DNA of 36,444 nt from JAJZJT01 sp049964655 (GCA_049964655.1 JBMFXC010000017.1:1-36444), one strand, 5' to 3'; positions 17,501 through 24,693 are shown, numbered from the stretch's first letter. Numbers and translations: made by a program. The notes: a model not told the origin generated them from the sequence alone.

Positions 17501-17910
17501 AGGTCGAAGAGGTTGCCGGCGATGATGAGGATCCCTGGACCGAGCCACGTGTCGAGTGCGCTGGCCAGCTCGCCGGTGAGCGCCAGCGACGACACCGTCG
17601 CCTCGGCGGTCAGCAGCAGGTCGCTGACCACCATCACCCGGCGGCCGACCGGAACGTCGACCACGTCTTCCGACGGGGTGGCAGCGTCGGCAGGATTGCC
17701 AGCCGCCGCCGCCTCAGCCGCCGCCGCCGCCCCAGCCGCCGCCGCCCCAGCCACCGCCTCAGCCGACGACGGGGTGGCAGTGTCGCCAGTCGCGGCGTCT
17801 GGCTGCCGATCTCGCTGTCCCTGGCCCACTGCTCGCTCCCGCACCGGTCCTTGGCCTACGTGTTCGACACCGTGCCCGTCCCGGGTGGGACCGACCCCGC
17901 CGTGCCCCAT
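14494..17910 (-). CDS. MprF-like aminoacyl-phosphatidylglycerol synthase fused to a degenerate phosphoesterase domain
   Basis: The 1138-residue protein has four parts. Residues 1-90 are low-complexity, Ala-rich. About 91-290 resemble a calcineurin-like phosphoesterase (VMVVSDLLL, AGNLFDL, EGTHERAL), but expected metal ligands are altered: the His of SDxH is Leu99, the Asp of GDxFD is Asn133, and GNHD reads GTHE (177-180). About 300-735 contain around ten transmembrane helices, with a His cluster (GHHHHPHHP, ~674-682) in a loop. About 740-1090 form the DUF2156/GNAT-type catalytic domain of MprF enzymes (KRWFFHRDSLVAYAIYGG, LISPDPIGPYNE, YEGLSLNFAAM). Those enzymes transfer an amino acid from aminoacyl-tRNA to phosphatidylglycerol, lowering surface charge. 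The substrate amino acid is unknown. The start is uncertain: ATG 17910 has GGGGGG upstream, and later starts are possible. Its 3' end overlaps gntR. Confidence 0.85.
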   Translation of the reverse strand: MGHGGVGPTRDGHGVEHVGQGPVRERAVGQGQRDRQPDAATGDTATPSSAEAVAGAAAAGAAAAAEAAAAGNPADAATPSEDVVDVPVGRRVMVVSDLLLTAEATVSSLALTGELASALDTWLGPGILIIAGNLFDLTGEADVAGATRATMEAHPRLAASFRRFLDGEDRRILRQEGTHERALGSSPEAWADLAHLGVERVGPVDLRLHTSAGVRTVRVEPGRHAYAEGCTAPETDLDPAADAKPGAVDGSRAAPSWRVLASQSTSDAPWLTGLHRLSDPSALSRFVTSRTLYRRLSRYAWWMLVPFVVAVLLRVAVTPWVLHHAGTGVAGRALSHAHRADLADQLVVAALVAVAVMAVIALLLGLLSRRVWSILGGGALVEVRTEAAANDTARDEARRLVGLGYAGLVTAATFQSELTNLGVGFYANVGATAEVVEEERGRLGLPPVFVHRQLASWIELETGAELHVRLLVGRSELPSPNLLERAVAPRRTMQSLHPTIVASYPKGESWPPAPDLRREHRRSRRVRRLSAAAILVAGVVDLLDAVTPPLRYRLHLLLEVLPLRATEAAGALVALAGLALLALGRGILRGQRRAWRISVTLLAGSVLLHLAAGGDIEEIFLAAAVLVLLAVNRRDFQAASDWASLRSAVLFLVGGLAGVVTLATVSIELYTDMGHHHHPHHPLAWPEALWAACERLVGIRTIVLPPRLDRFLSPVLLSVGLAIVAVALFLLSRPVVDRRMTSGRAAELRARDIVRRHGTSTLDYFALRSDKRWFFHRDSLVAYAIYGGICLISPDPIGPYNERAHTWAAFRRFVDAHGWVPAVMGAAEEWLPVYRDSGMHHIYIGDEAVVPVQRFSLAGGEKKGLRQAHNRIAKKGYTASFHDPAHLDRAVADELVALMGLSRRGEHERGFSMMLGRIFDPRDVGLLLTVVRAPDGRPAAMCQFVPAPGINGYSLDLMRRDPGDHPNGLLDFALCSTIEYLRDRGYEGLSLNFAAMRSTLAGEKGDGPVQRAERWFLRRLSNFAQIETLWRFNAKYDPDWLSRYVVFDTAEHLVPVIMAIFRAESLWEIPVIGRLLAAGAEKRMAATQRETEAVLAGEHDALGPGDVARPDGTSPVDDPPPAEPVGGGQPTARDRSSR

Positions 17911-18149
17911 GGCGGCCCCCCAATGCTAGAGGGGCGTGCCGAGTACGCTGGGTCAGTCAGGCCCCGCCAGGCACGGGACCGTGCGATGGCCCTCCCGTTG
18001 GACCGTCGTGGCTGGTCAGAGCCGTAGGGCGGGACCAGCGCGCGACCGACAGGGACGGGCGAAGGGAGCAACGGCGAGGAGCGAGACGTGCTGACCGACG
18101 GAGCAGGAGCGCACGACCGACGGAGTGCCACCCTGCTCGGGCCAGTCCG
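17911..18149. other. Divergent spacer between the MprF-like and HAD genes
   Basis: No convincing gene lies in these 239 nt. TACGCT at 17944-17949 could be a plus-strand -10 for the HAD gene, giving a ~190-nt leader; no -35 is clear. GACCGACGGAG occurs twice (18093-18103, 18115-18125), with a related copy near 18044. Function is unknown. Confidence 0.4.
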
Positions 18150-18680
18150 GTGAGCGCCGGAGCCTCCGCTGGAGGGCCCGGTGCCCGGCCCCGTGCTGCC
18201 GTCCCGCCCAACTGGCAGTGGCGCGACGGTCCCGTCGTGGCCGGCGAGGCGGTGGTCTTCGATGTCGACGGCGTGCTGTCGGATGCCGTCGGGCGCCAGC
18301 ACTTCATCGAGCGTGGCCGGCGCGACTGGGACCGTTTCTTCGATGCCTGCGGGGACGACCCGGTCGTCGAGGAAGTGGCACGCCTGTTGGAGCTGCTCGA
18401 CCCGCGCCTTGCGGTGGTCCTCCTGACGGGACGCCCCATCCGGGTCCAGCCCCAGACGCTGGCGTGGCTGGAGCGCTACGAGCTCCGCTGGGACCTGCTC
18501 GTCATGCGCTCCCGGGGCGACTACTCCCAGGTGACGTCGTTCAAACAGGACGCCGTCTGGGACCTTCGGTCGTACGGCTTCGACCTCCGTCTGGCCTTCG
18601 AGGACGACCCGTCGAACCTTGCCATGTTCCAAACCGAAGGGATCCCTTGCGTCTACATCCACTCGGGCTACTACGAATGA
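18150..18680 (+). CDS. HAD-like hydrolase
   Basis: This 176-residue protein has the haloacid dehalogenase phosphatase motifs in order: motif I FDVDGVLSD (nucleophile Asp38 and acid/base Asp40), motif II LLTGRP (Thr93), a candidate motif III Lys (FKQDAV, Lys132), and motif IV AFEDDPSN (Glu151-Asp153). It is compact, with a small helical insert and no large cap, as in polynucleotide-kinase 3'-phosphatase-like and swiss-army-knife HAD proteins. It should be a cytoplasmic phosphatase or nuclease-associated phosphatase. The substrate is unknown. It starts with GTG at 18150, without a strong Shine-Dalgarno, and other starts within the Ala-rich first 20 residues are possible. Confidence 0.85.
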   Translation: MSAGASAGGPGARPRAAVPPNWQWRDGPVVAGEAVVFDVDGVLSDAVGRQHFIERGRRDWDRFFDACGDDPVVEEVARLLELLDPRLAVVLLTGRPIRVQPQTLAWLERYELRWDLLVMRSRGDYSQVTSFKQDAVWDLRSYGFDLRLAFEDDPSNLAMFQTEGIPCVYIHSGYYE

Positions 18681-18754
18681 CCCGACCGGCCACCGGCAGC
18701 TCGCCGACCGGAGGTGACGCCGGCAGCCGGCACAGGTGGTGCCATCATCGAGCC

Positions 18755-19063
18755 ATGGTCTCCGACCCTGCTCAGACCGGCATCGCCGTGGTCGGTCGCC
18801 ACACGTCGCTCAACTGGACCCTCCTCTTCACCAAGCTGACCGTCGAGGTCGACGGCGTGGCACACGTGGGTCCCTGGCGAGGCACGCTCGTCCCCGTGCC
18901 GCCAGGGGAGCACGAGGTCCGTGTGTACTTCCGCTATGTCGGACAGCCCCGATGCGGCGAGGCGGCTCGCCGGGTGACCGTGGGCCCTGATGACCCCGTC
19001 CGGCTTCGCTACAGGGCCCCCGCGATCATCACCGGCGCGGGGACCCTCGACGTCCTCGGTTAG
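18755..19063 (+). CDS. Small beta-rich hypothetical protein
   Basis: This is a 102-residue protein I cannot assign to a named family. Alternating hydrophobic residues (LTVEVDGVAHVGPWRGTLVP, then HEVRVYFRYVG and RRVTVGPDDPVRLRYRAP) predict an all-beta, PEGA-like or Ig-like sandwich, with the turn PVPPGEHEVRVY typical of such folds. No signal peptide or membrane helix is evident. The start is chosen at ATG 18755, where the conserved-looking region begins. CATCAT ends 6 nt before it and could be a -10, giving a leaderless mRNA. The stop TAG overlaps the stop of the convergent lnt gene by 3 nt. Confidence 0.65.
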   Translation: MVSDPAQTGIAVVGRHTSLNWTLLFTKLTVEVDGVAHVGPWRGTLVPVPPGEHEVRVYFRYVGQPRCGEAARRVTVGPDDPVRLRYRAPAIITGAGTLDVLG

Positions 19064-20790
19064 CCGAAGCCGTCGTCACCGCTGCCGACCGCTCCGTCCG
19101 GAGCGGTCCCGGCGGGCCGTGACCGCCGGGACCGACGACGTCCCTCTACCCAACCGACGAGGAGGGCGATCCCTGACAGCGCCAGCACGGGCGTGCTCCC
19201 GAAGCGCACGTAGGGGGTCCAGCCTCGGCGGAGGGCGAGGTCGGCGAAGAGCACTTGACGGGCACCGAGGACCGACCGTTCGAGCAGGACCCCCCGGTTG
19301 GTCACCGCCGCGCTGTAGCCGGTCGGCGCAGCCTGGAGGAGATCGCGGCCTTGTTCGACGGCCTGGACCTCGGAGGCGGCGACCTCTTGGGTGGGGACCT
19401 GGCCGGTGGCGTACGAGGACGTGTTGGTCGGCACGATGAGAAGGCGCCCACCGGCTCGTACCGCGGAGCGTCCGCGGTCGGCGAAGAACACCTCGAAGGA
19501 GATCATGGTGGCGAGCGGCGCGGCCGGGGTCGGCAGCAACCCTGATCCGTGCCCGGGGATGGCGTTCAGGGGGACCGCCGACAAGTTGGCGAAGTGGGCG
19601 AAGAAGCTCCGGTAGGGGACGTACTCACCGAACGGGACGCGGTGGACCTTCTCGTAGTGGGACACCAGCCGGCCGGACGGGCCGAACGCCACCACCTCGT
19701 TGCGGAAGTGCGTCGACGACACCGTCTCGGTGACGCCGACGACCAGCGTCGTGTGGAGGCGGCGGGCGAGATCGGCCAGCACCTGCTGCTCGGGCGAGTC
19801 TGCGAGCAGGGTGTCGAGGGCGACGACGTCTTCGGGCCACAGCACGAGCTCCGGAGCGTGCCCTCCGTCTTCGCGCTGCATGAGCCGGGTGGCGGCAAAC
19901 TGGGCGGCGAGCACGACGGACGGTGCGACCCGTCTCCCGTCGTGGAAGCCACGCCGCCCGCCGCCCTGTATGGCAGCGACAGTGAGGTGACCGACCGGCG
20001 GACCGCCGTCCGGGGCGATCGTCCCGACAAGAGAGGCAACGACGACCAGTGCGACGCCGATCGCTCCGACGGTGCCCGCCCGGCCGGGACCGCCCAGAGG
20101 GGTCCGGCCCTTCGGAGCTCCCCCGACCTCCTGGGTGCGCCGGGTCAGCAGGTGGTGTCGCACGGCGAGCCCCCACTCGGCCAGGGCCCCGACGCCGACA
20201 CCGCCCAGGTAGACGGCGAGGGTGAGGGCGAGCGGACCGCCGAGGCGAGCCACGCCGAGAATCGGTCCGCCGGCCTGGCCGAGGAAGACGCCGCCGATGG
20301 GGAGACCACCGAACGGCCAGCTCATCCGGGCCGCCTCCGCCAGGGTCATCGCCGCGGGGAACGCCAGTGCCCGCGCCCCCCGGCCACCAGCCGGGACGAC
20401 GAGCGCCCCCGCAGCGACGAAGAGGGCCTCGACGAGGATGAGCACGACGGCACCGGGCGTCGAGAACGCCCGGGCCCATTCGAGGCCGGGGACGTAGCAC
20501 CCCAGCCCCGCCAACCACCCCGCCCACGCCCGTGTCCGTGGCGGTAGCCCTCCGAGCCGCCACCACAGGAGGCCAGCGGCAGGGAACGCCACGATCCAGA
20601 ACCCCCAGGGGGGGAGCGACAGCGCCAGTCCGACGCCGGCGACGATCGACGGGACGGCAATCGCACCGCGCCGCCGCCGGGGCCCAGTCGGGAGAGGCAA
20701 GGACCCGGTCCTCCCCTCTGGCCGTCGGCGGGGACCACTCCTGGCTCGGACCCGAGCCGGGCCGGTGGCCTCGACGGTCCCGCCGCTCAC
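19060..20790 (-). CDS. lnt: Apolipoprotein N-acyltransferase-like protein lacking the catalytic Cys
   Basis: Lnt adds the third acyl chain to the N-terminal Cys of lipoproteins at the outer face of the membrane. The 576-residue product has ~6 N-terminal helices (LALSLPPWGFWIVAFPAAGL onwards), a nitrilase-like extracytoplasmic domain, and a final helix (TPVLALSGIALLVGWVEG). Triad positions are Glu320 (LWPEDV) and Lys381 (KVHRVPFGEYVPY), but the third, normally Cys in ICYE, is Ser431 (MISFEVFFADRGR; codon TCC). Spacing (61 and 50) resembles the E. coli triad, so the alignment is sound. Activity is therefore uncertain. The GTG start overlaps the hemG stop by 4 nt, making lnt the last gene of the heme operon. 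The frame is open upstream, but that part lies within hemG. Confidence 0.85.
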   Translation of the reverse strand: MSGGTVEATGPARVRARSGPRRRPEGRTGSLPLPTGPRRRRGAIAVPSIVAGVGLALSLPPWGFWIVAFPAAGLLWWRLGGLPPRTRAWAGWLAGLGCYVPGLEWARAFSTPGAVVLILVEALFVAAGALVVPAGGRGARALAFPAAMTLAEAARMSWPFGGLPIGGVFLGQAGGPILGVARLGGPLALTLAVYLGGVGVGALAEWGLAVRHHLLTRRTQEVGGAPKGRTPLGGPGRAGTVGAIGVALVVVASLVGTIAPDGGPPVGHLTVAAIQGGGRRGFHDGRRVAPSVVLAAQFAATRLMQREDGGHAPELVLWPEDVVALDTLLADSPEQQVLADLARRLHTTLVVGVTETVSSTHFRNEVVAFGPSGRLVSHYEKVHRVPFGEYVPYRSFFAHFANLSAVPLNAIPGHGSGLLPTPAAPLATMISFEVFFADRGRSAVRAGGRLLIVPTNTSSYATGQVPTQEVAASEVQAVEQGRDLLQAAPTGYSAAVTNRGVLLERSVLGARQVLFADLALRRGWTPYVRFGSTPVLALSGIALLVGWVEGRRRSRRSRPAGTAPDGAVGSGDDGFG

Positions 20791-22328
20791 CTCTCGACAG
20801 GCTCCGACCGGCTGGCGACGGCCGCTCGCACCCGGCGTGCCGCTGCCCGCCCGCTCCCGACGCAGGCCGGGATGCCGACGCCTCGGTAGGCGGCACCGGC
20901 CACGGCGACGGCCGGGAGCCCGGCGACGGCCTCCTCGACCCGGGCGACGCGCAAGAGGTGGCCCGGGCGGTACTGCGGCAAGGCGTTGGCCCATCGGGTG
21001 ACCAGGGCGTCGGGCGCGAGCGGGCCGGTCCCGAGGATCTCGGCGAGCTCGGCCGACACGGCAGCGGCCAGTTCGTCGTCGTCGAGCTGGTCCGGGCGAG
21101 CATCACCTGCGCGTCCGGTCGACGCTCGCACCAATAGCTCGCCGTCGCGGTGCAGGTGTGGCCACTTGCGCGACAGGTAGGTGCAGCCGGTGACCAGGGC
21201 GGGCCGTCCGCCGACCGCTTCGGAGCGGGGCACGAGGAACCCCGTGCCGGTGAGCGGCCTCGCCGGGTGGGCGCCGGAGATGGCGAGCGTGACGACGGTC
21301 ACCGACGCGTACTCGACACCTTCGAGCAGGTCGGCGGCGGCGGGGGCATGGGGACGGAGCAGGCCGGCGGCCGGCGCGGCCGGCACCGCTACCACCACGC
21401 CGTCGGCGTCCAGGTAGCCGCCTGCCCGGCTCTTCGGCGCGAGGTGGAGGCGCCACCGGTCACCGACCCGCTCGAGGCGTTCGACGGCGCTGTTCAGGTG
21501 CCGGGTGACGCCCCGGGCGGCAAGGGCCTCGTCCAAGGCGTCGACCAGGCTGGCTGTGGAGGAGCGGAGGGACCAGAACACCGGTGGCGGCGGGCTGTCG
21601 GCGTGCTGGGTGGCCCCGAGCTCGCTGGGACGGGCAGCGGCGCGTGCCCCCGCCCGCCCGAGCCGGTGCATGAGGCTGCCGGACTGCGACGCGGCAGCGA
21701 GGAGGACGGGTACCGTTGCCGCGGCGCTGAGCTGGTCGGGGTTGCCGGCGTTGATGCCGCCGAGCAGGGGTCCGACCAGGCGGTCGACCACGGCGCGCCC
21801 GAGCCGATCGCCCACGAGGGCGCCGACGGAGGCGTCGCCCAGCACGGGGTGGGCTCGGATGCGGGGGACGATGACATCGAGGGCGGCTCGGGCCAGCTCG
21901 GCCGGCGAGAACATGCCGGAGCCGACGAGCGGTCCGAGCCGAGTGGGGATGCCGAGGTGCAGGCCCTCGGGGAGCGGCCGGAGGCGACCGCGAGCGAGCA
22001 CCGATGCGCCGCTCTCGCCGGGGGCGACCAGCTCGTCGCCCAGGCCGAGCTCTTCACAGAGCCCGGTCGCCTCGGGCCGCCGGGCAAGGAAGGCGTCGGC
22101 GGCGAGGTCCACCCGCCGGCCGTCGAGGTCCGTCGAGCGCAGCTTGCCGCCGGGGCGTCCCTCTGCTTCGAGGACGACGACCTCGGGTGCGGGGCCGTCG
22201 TCCGACCGGTCCGCCAACCCACCGCACAGCTCCCAGGCAGCGGACAGGCCGGCGATGCCGGCACCCACGACGGCAACGACGGGCGGCGCGGTGGGACCGA
22301 ACCCCGTGCCTGCGGCCGAGGCGGTCAC
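20787..22328 (-). CDS. hemG: Coproporphyrinogen III / protoporphyrinogen oxidase (HemY type)
   Basis: This is an FAD-dependent, oxygen-using oxidase of heme synthesis. The N-terminus has the dinucleotide-binding motif VVAVVGAGIAGLSAAWEL (about residues 16-33) followed by VVLEAEGRPGGKLRS. The C-terminus closes with the FAD-contact segment VAVAGAAYRGVGIPACVGSG, as in HemY enzymes. Its 513 residues are normal. In Actinomycetota and Firmicutes this family oxidises coproporphyrinogen III to coproporphyrin III (CgoX), so that activity is more likely than the protoporphyrinogen one. The start is GTG 22328, overlapping the hemH stop (GTGA) and preceded by CGGAGGAGC. The open frame farther upstream lies inside hemH and is not used. 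Confidence 0.93.
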   Translation of the reverse strand: MTASAAGTGFGPTAPPVVAVVGAGIAGLSAAWELCGGLADRSDDGPAPEVVVLEAEGRPGGKLRSTDLDGRRVDLAADAFLARRPEATGLCEELGLGDELVAPGESGASVLARGRLRPLPEGLHLGIPTRLGPLVGSGMFSPAELARAALDVIVPRIRAHPVLGDASVGALVGDRLGRAVVDRLVGPLLGGINAGNPDQLSAAATVPVLLAAASQSGSLMHRLGRAGARAAARPSELGATQHADSPPPPVFWSLRSSTASLVDALDEALAARGVTRHLNSAVERLERVGDRWRLHLAPKSRAGGYLDADGVVVAVPAAPAAGLLRPHAPAAADLLEGVEYASVTVVTLAISGAHPARPLTGTGFLVPRSEAVGGRPALVTGCTYLSRKWPHLHRDGELLVRASTGRAGDARPDQLDDDELAAAVSAELAEILGTGPLAPDALVTRWANALPQYRPGHLLRVARVEEAVAGLPAVAVAGAAYRGVGIPACVGSGRAAARRVRAAVASRSEPVER

Positions 22329-23317
22329 CGCTCCTCCGGGCTGTCGGACGCAGCGGTGACCACCACTCGGGCGAGGAGCTCGACGAAGGCAGGCGCGGCG
22401 TTGAGCGACGCCGTGCGGGCGAAGCGGAGGCCGAAGCGACGGGCCGCTTGTGCTGCCTCGACGTCGAGGTCGTAGAGGACCTCGAGGTGGTCGGCGACGA
22501 ACCCGACCGGGCAGACGACCACCGTGTCGACGCCGTCTTCGGCGAGACGTTCGAGCTCGCCGAGAAGGTCGGGTCCGATCCACGCGTCCGCTGTCCGTCC
22601 TGCGCTCTGCCACCCGACGCCCCACGAGACACCCGGCCAGCGGTCGAGGTCGAGCACCGTCGCGATGTCGGCAGCCGACTCGCCGACTTGGTCCGGGTAG
22701 GGGTCCCCGGCTGCCACGACGCGTTCGGGGAGGCTGTGGGCCGTGAACAGCACCGCCGTGCGGGAGGGCGCTCCTCCTGGCTCCGGGACCACCCCAAGCC
22801 CGGCGAGTGTGGCCGCGGTGCGCTCGGCGAGGAGCTCGGCCAGCCCCGGGGCACGGTGCCACGAAGCGACCGGGGTGAAGACGACCGGGGGGCGCGGCGC
22901 TCCGGAGCTGCTCGCGCCGGAGAGTGCCGCTGCCGCCCGTTCGAGGTACTGCCCGGCGCCGAGCGACGACTGGTGGGGGGTGAGGACGAGGCCGACCACC
23001 CTCCCGACCCCGGTGGCCACCAGCTCGCCGGCTGCTTCCTCGATGGACGGAACGGTGTGCTTGGCGCCGTAGCGGACGACGAAGCGACCCGGAGACAGCG
23101 CTTCGAGGGCTCGGGCGATGCCAGCCACCTGGTCGTGGGTCCGCACCGCCAGGGGAGAGGTGCCGCCGATCGCCTCGTACCGTCCGACCAGCTCGGCGAG
23201 GAGCTCGGGGGTGGGTGGATGCCCGCGCCGGATGGAGGTGTAGAAGGGCTCGATGTCGGCGGGAGTAGCCGGCGTTCCGTGGGCCATGACCAGCACCCCG
23301 ACCTGCTCGCTGCTCAC
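22325..23317 (-). CDS. hemH: Ferrochelatase (probably coproporphyrin ferrochelatase)
   Basis: It inserts ferrous iron into the porphyrin. The 330-residue product has the family segments GVLVMAHGTP at the N-terminus, ELVGRYEAIGGTSPL, the metal-site His in FTAHSLPERV, and CPVGFVADHLEVLYDLD with the conserved Glu. Length fits the soluble Gram-positive type without a C-terminal extension. Given an adjacent HemY-type oxidase and the actinobacterial context, the substrate is probably coproporphyrin III (CpfC). Cluster-ligand cysteines, found in some actinobacterial ferrochelatases, are not obvious. Translation starts at GTG 23317, within the hemE stop (GTGA). Confidence 0.93.
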   Translation of the reverse strand: MSSEQVGVLVMAHGTPATPADIEPFYTSIRRGHPPTPELLAELVGRYEAIGGTSPLAVRTHDQVAGIARALEALSPGRFVVRYGAKHTVPSIEEAAGELVATGVGRVVGLVLTPHQSSLGAGQYLERAAAALSGASSSGAPRPPVVFTPVASWHRAPGLAELLAERTAATLAGLGVVPEPGGAPSRTAVLFTAHSLPERVVAAGDPYPDQVGESAADIATVLDLDRWPGVSWGVGWQSAGRTADAWIGPDLLGELERLAEDGVDTVVVCPVGFVADHLEVLYDLDVEAAQAARRFGLRFARTASLNAAPAFVELLARVVVTAASDSPEER

Positions 23318-24465
23318 GTGGGCCTCGAGGCAGCCGGTCCGACAGGGGCGGACGCTGGGGTGGCCACGCCAGCACGCCCTTCGGCGTGGACCAGCTCGAC
23401 CACCGCCTCCAGCACGGCGGGGTCGGTCTCGGGGAGGACGCCGTGGCCGAGGTTGAAGACGTGGCCGGGCGCCGACCCGGCTCGAGCCAGCACGTCACGA
23501 GCCTCGGCGAGGGCGACCGCCGGCCCGGCTACGCACAGCGCGGGGTCGAGATTGCCCTGGACGGCGACGTCCGTCCCAATCCGCCGCCGGGCCGCGTCGA
23601 GGGGTACGCGCCAGTCGACTCCGACGACCCGGGCGCCGCTGGTCGCCATCAGGGCCAGCAGCTCGCCGGTGCCGACGCCGAAGAGGATGGTCGGCGCACC
23701 GGGGTGGGAGCTGGCCACCTCGGCGAAGATCCGTCGAGTGACCGGGAGGACGAAGTGCTCGTAGTGGTGGGGTGGGAGCACGCCCGCCCAGCTGTCGAAG
23801 AGCTGCACGGCACTGGCCCCGGCGTCGAGCTGCGAGCGCAGGGAGGCGACGGCCAGGTCACCGAGCCGCTCGGCCAGGTCGAACCAGAGCGCTTCCTCGC
23901 CGTGCATGAGCGCTCGTACTCGCGCGAAGGTGCGTGACGGCCCGCCCTCGACGAGGTAGCTGGCCACGGTGAAGGGACCGCCGGCGAAACCGATGAGGGG
24001 GACGGTGAGCTCGTCGGCGAGGATCGACACGGCGGCGCCGACCTCCGGGGCGTCGACGTCGGGCTCGAAGGGTCGCAGCCGGGCGAGGTCGGATCGCGTG
24101 CGAAGGGGGTGCTCGACGATCGGTCCGGTGCCCGGGCGCACGTCGACGCCGACGCCGATGGCCGCTGCCGGGACGACGATGTCGGAGAAGAGGATGGCGG
24201 CGTCCGTGCCGTAGCGGCGCACCGGTTGGAGCGTGAGCTCGGCGACCAGCTCGGGCTGCGCGATGGCCTCGAGGATGCTCCCGGTGCCCCGCAGAGCCCG
24301 GTACTCGGGGAGCGAACGACCCGCCTGACGCATGAACCACACCGGGACCCGCTCGACGGGCAGGCGCCGGCAGGCACGTACGAACACCGAGTCGTCGTGG
24401 CGCGGGAGGGGAACCGAGGAAAGGCCAAGGGGCCCGGAGTGGTCTGGTGGACAGGGCGGGGCCAC
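23314..24465 (-). CDS. hemE: Uroporphyrinogen decarboxylase
   Basis: HemE decarboxylates the four acetate arms of uroporphyrinogen III to give coproporphyrinogen III. The product is ~383 residues. Signatures are RVPVWFMRQAGRSLPEYR (substrate-binding Arg pair near the N-terminus), the active-site Asp in AILFSDIVVPAAA, GFAGGPFTVASYLVEGG, and NLGHGVLPETDP near the end. The start is taken as GTG 24465 because a -10-like TAGCGT (24478-24473, minus strand) ends 7 nt before it, which suggests a leaderless mRNA. No Shine-Dalgarno is seen. The reading frame itself runs on through the N-gap, so a different start cannot be excluded. It heads the hemE-hemH-hemG-lnt unit. Confidence 0.93.
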   Translation of the reverse strand: MAPPCPPDHSGPLGLSSVPLPRHDDSVFVRACRRLPVERVPVWFMRQAGRSLPEYRALRGTGSILEAIAQPELVAELTLQPVRRYGTDAAILFSDIVVPAAAIGVGVDVRPGTGPIVEHPLRTRSDLARLRPFEPDVDAPEVGAAVSILADELTVPLIGFAGGPFTVASYLVEGGPSRTFARVRALMHGEEALWFDLAERLGDLAVASLRSQLDAGASAVQLFDSWAGVLPPHHYEHFVLPVTRRIFAEVASSHPGAPTILFGVGTGELLALMATSGARVVGVDWRVPLDAARRRIGTDVAVQGNLDPALCVAGPAVALAEARDVLARAGSAPGHVFNLGHGVLPETDPAVLEAVVELVHAEGRAGVATPASAPVGPAASRPT

Positions 24466-24472
24466 GGTCTTG

Positions 24473-24478
24473 ACGCTA
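24473..24478 (-). promoter_or_regulatory. -10 element of the hemE operon
   Basis: TAGCGT on the minus strand lies 7 nt before the GTG of hemE, so transcription would begin at or next to the start codon. The -35 region would fall around 24496-24501, just short of the N-gap, and shows no TTGACN match. Confidence 0.45.
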
Positions 24479-24510
24479 CTGCCCGGCGCGACCAGGCACG
24501 GAGCGGGGTG

Positions 24511-24610
24511 NNNNNNNNNNNNNNNNNNNNNNNNNNNNNNNNNNNNNNNNNNNNNNNNNNNNNNNNNNNNNNNNNNNNNNNNNNNNNNNNNNNNNNNNNN
24601 NNNNNNNNNN
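24511..24610. other. Assembly gap of 100 N
   Basis: Exactly 100 undetermined bases separate the hemE promoter region from the helicase gene. A round 100 is the usual placeholder for a gap of unknown length, so the true distance, and even the adjacency of the two flanks, is not established. Translations that run across it are meaningless. Confidence 0.99.
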
Positions 24611-24639
24611 GCCCCGGGTGGGCGTTCGCCCGGGTCGCA

Positions 24640-24645
24640 TAGGAT
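24640..24645 (+). promoter_or_regulatory. -10 element for the HelD-like gene
   Basis: TAGGAT lies 48 nt before the chosen GTG start. It is followed by a small GC hairpin (CCCCGG-CC-CCGGGG, 24654-24667) in the presumed leader. No clear -35 is visible, because the upstream region is an inverted repeat (GGGCG-TT-CGCCC) near the gap. Confidence 0.35.
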
Positions 24646-24693
24646 CGAGGGTTCCCCGGCCCCGGGGTGCAACGGGGCAGAACGGAGGTTGGG

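Noticed and set aside
20791..20994. Longer N-terminus for the Lnt-like protein
   Set aside because: It would lie inside hemG and is Arg/Gly-rich out-of-frame sequence; GTG in the GTGA overlap fits the operon pattern.
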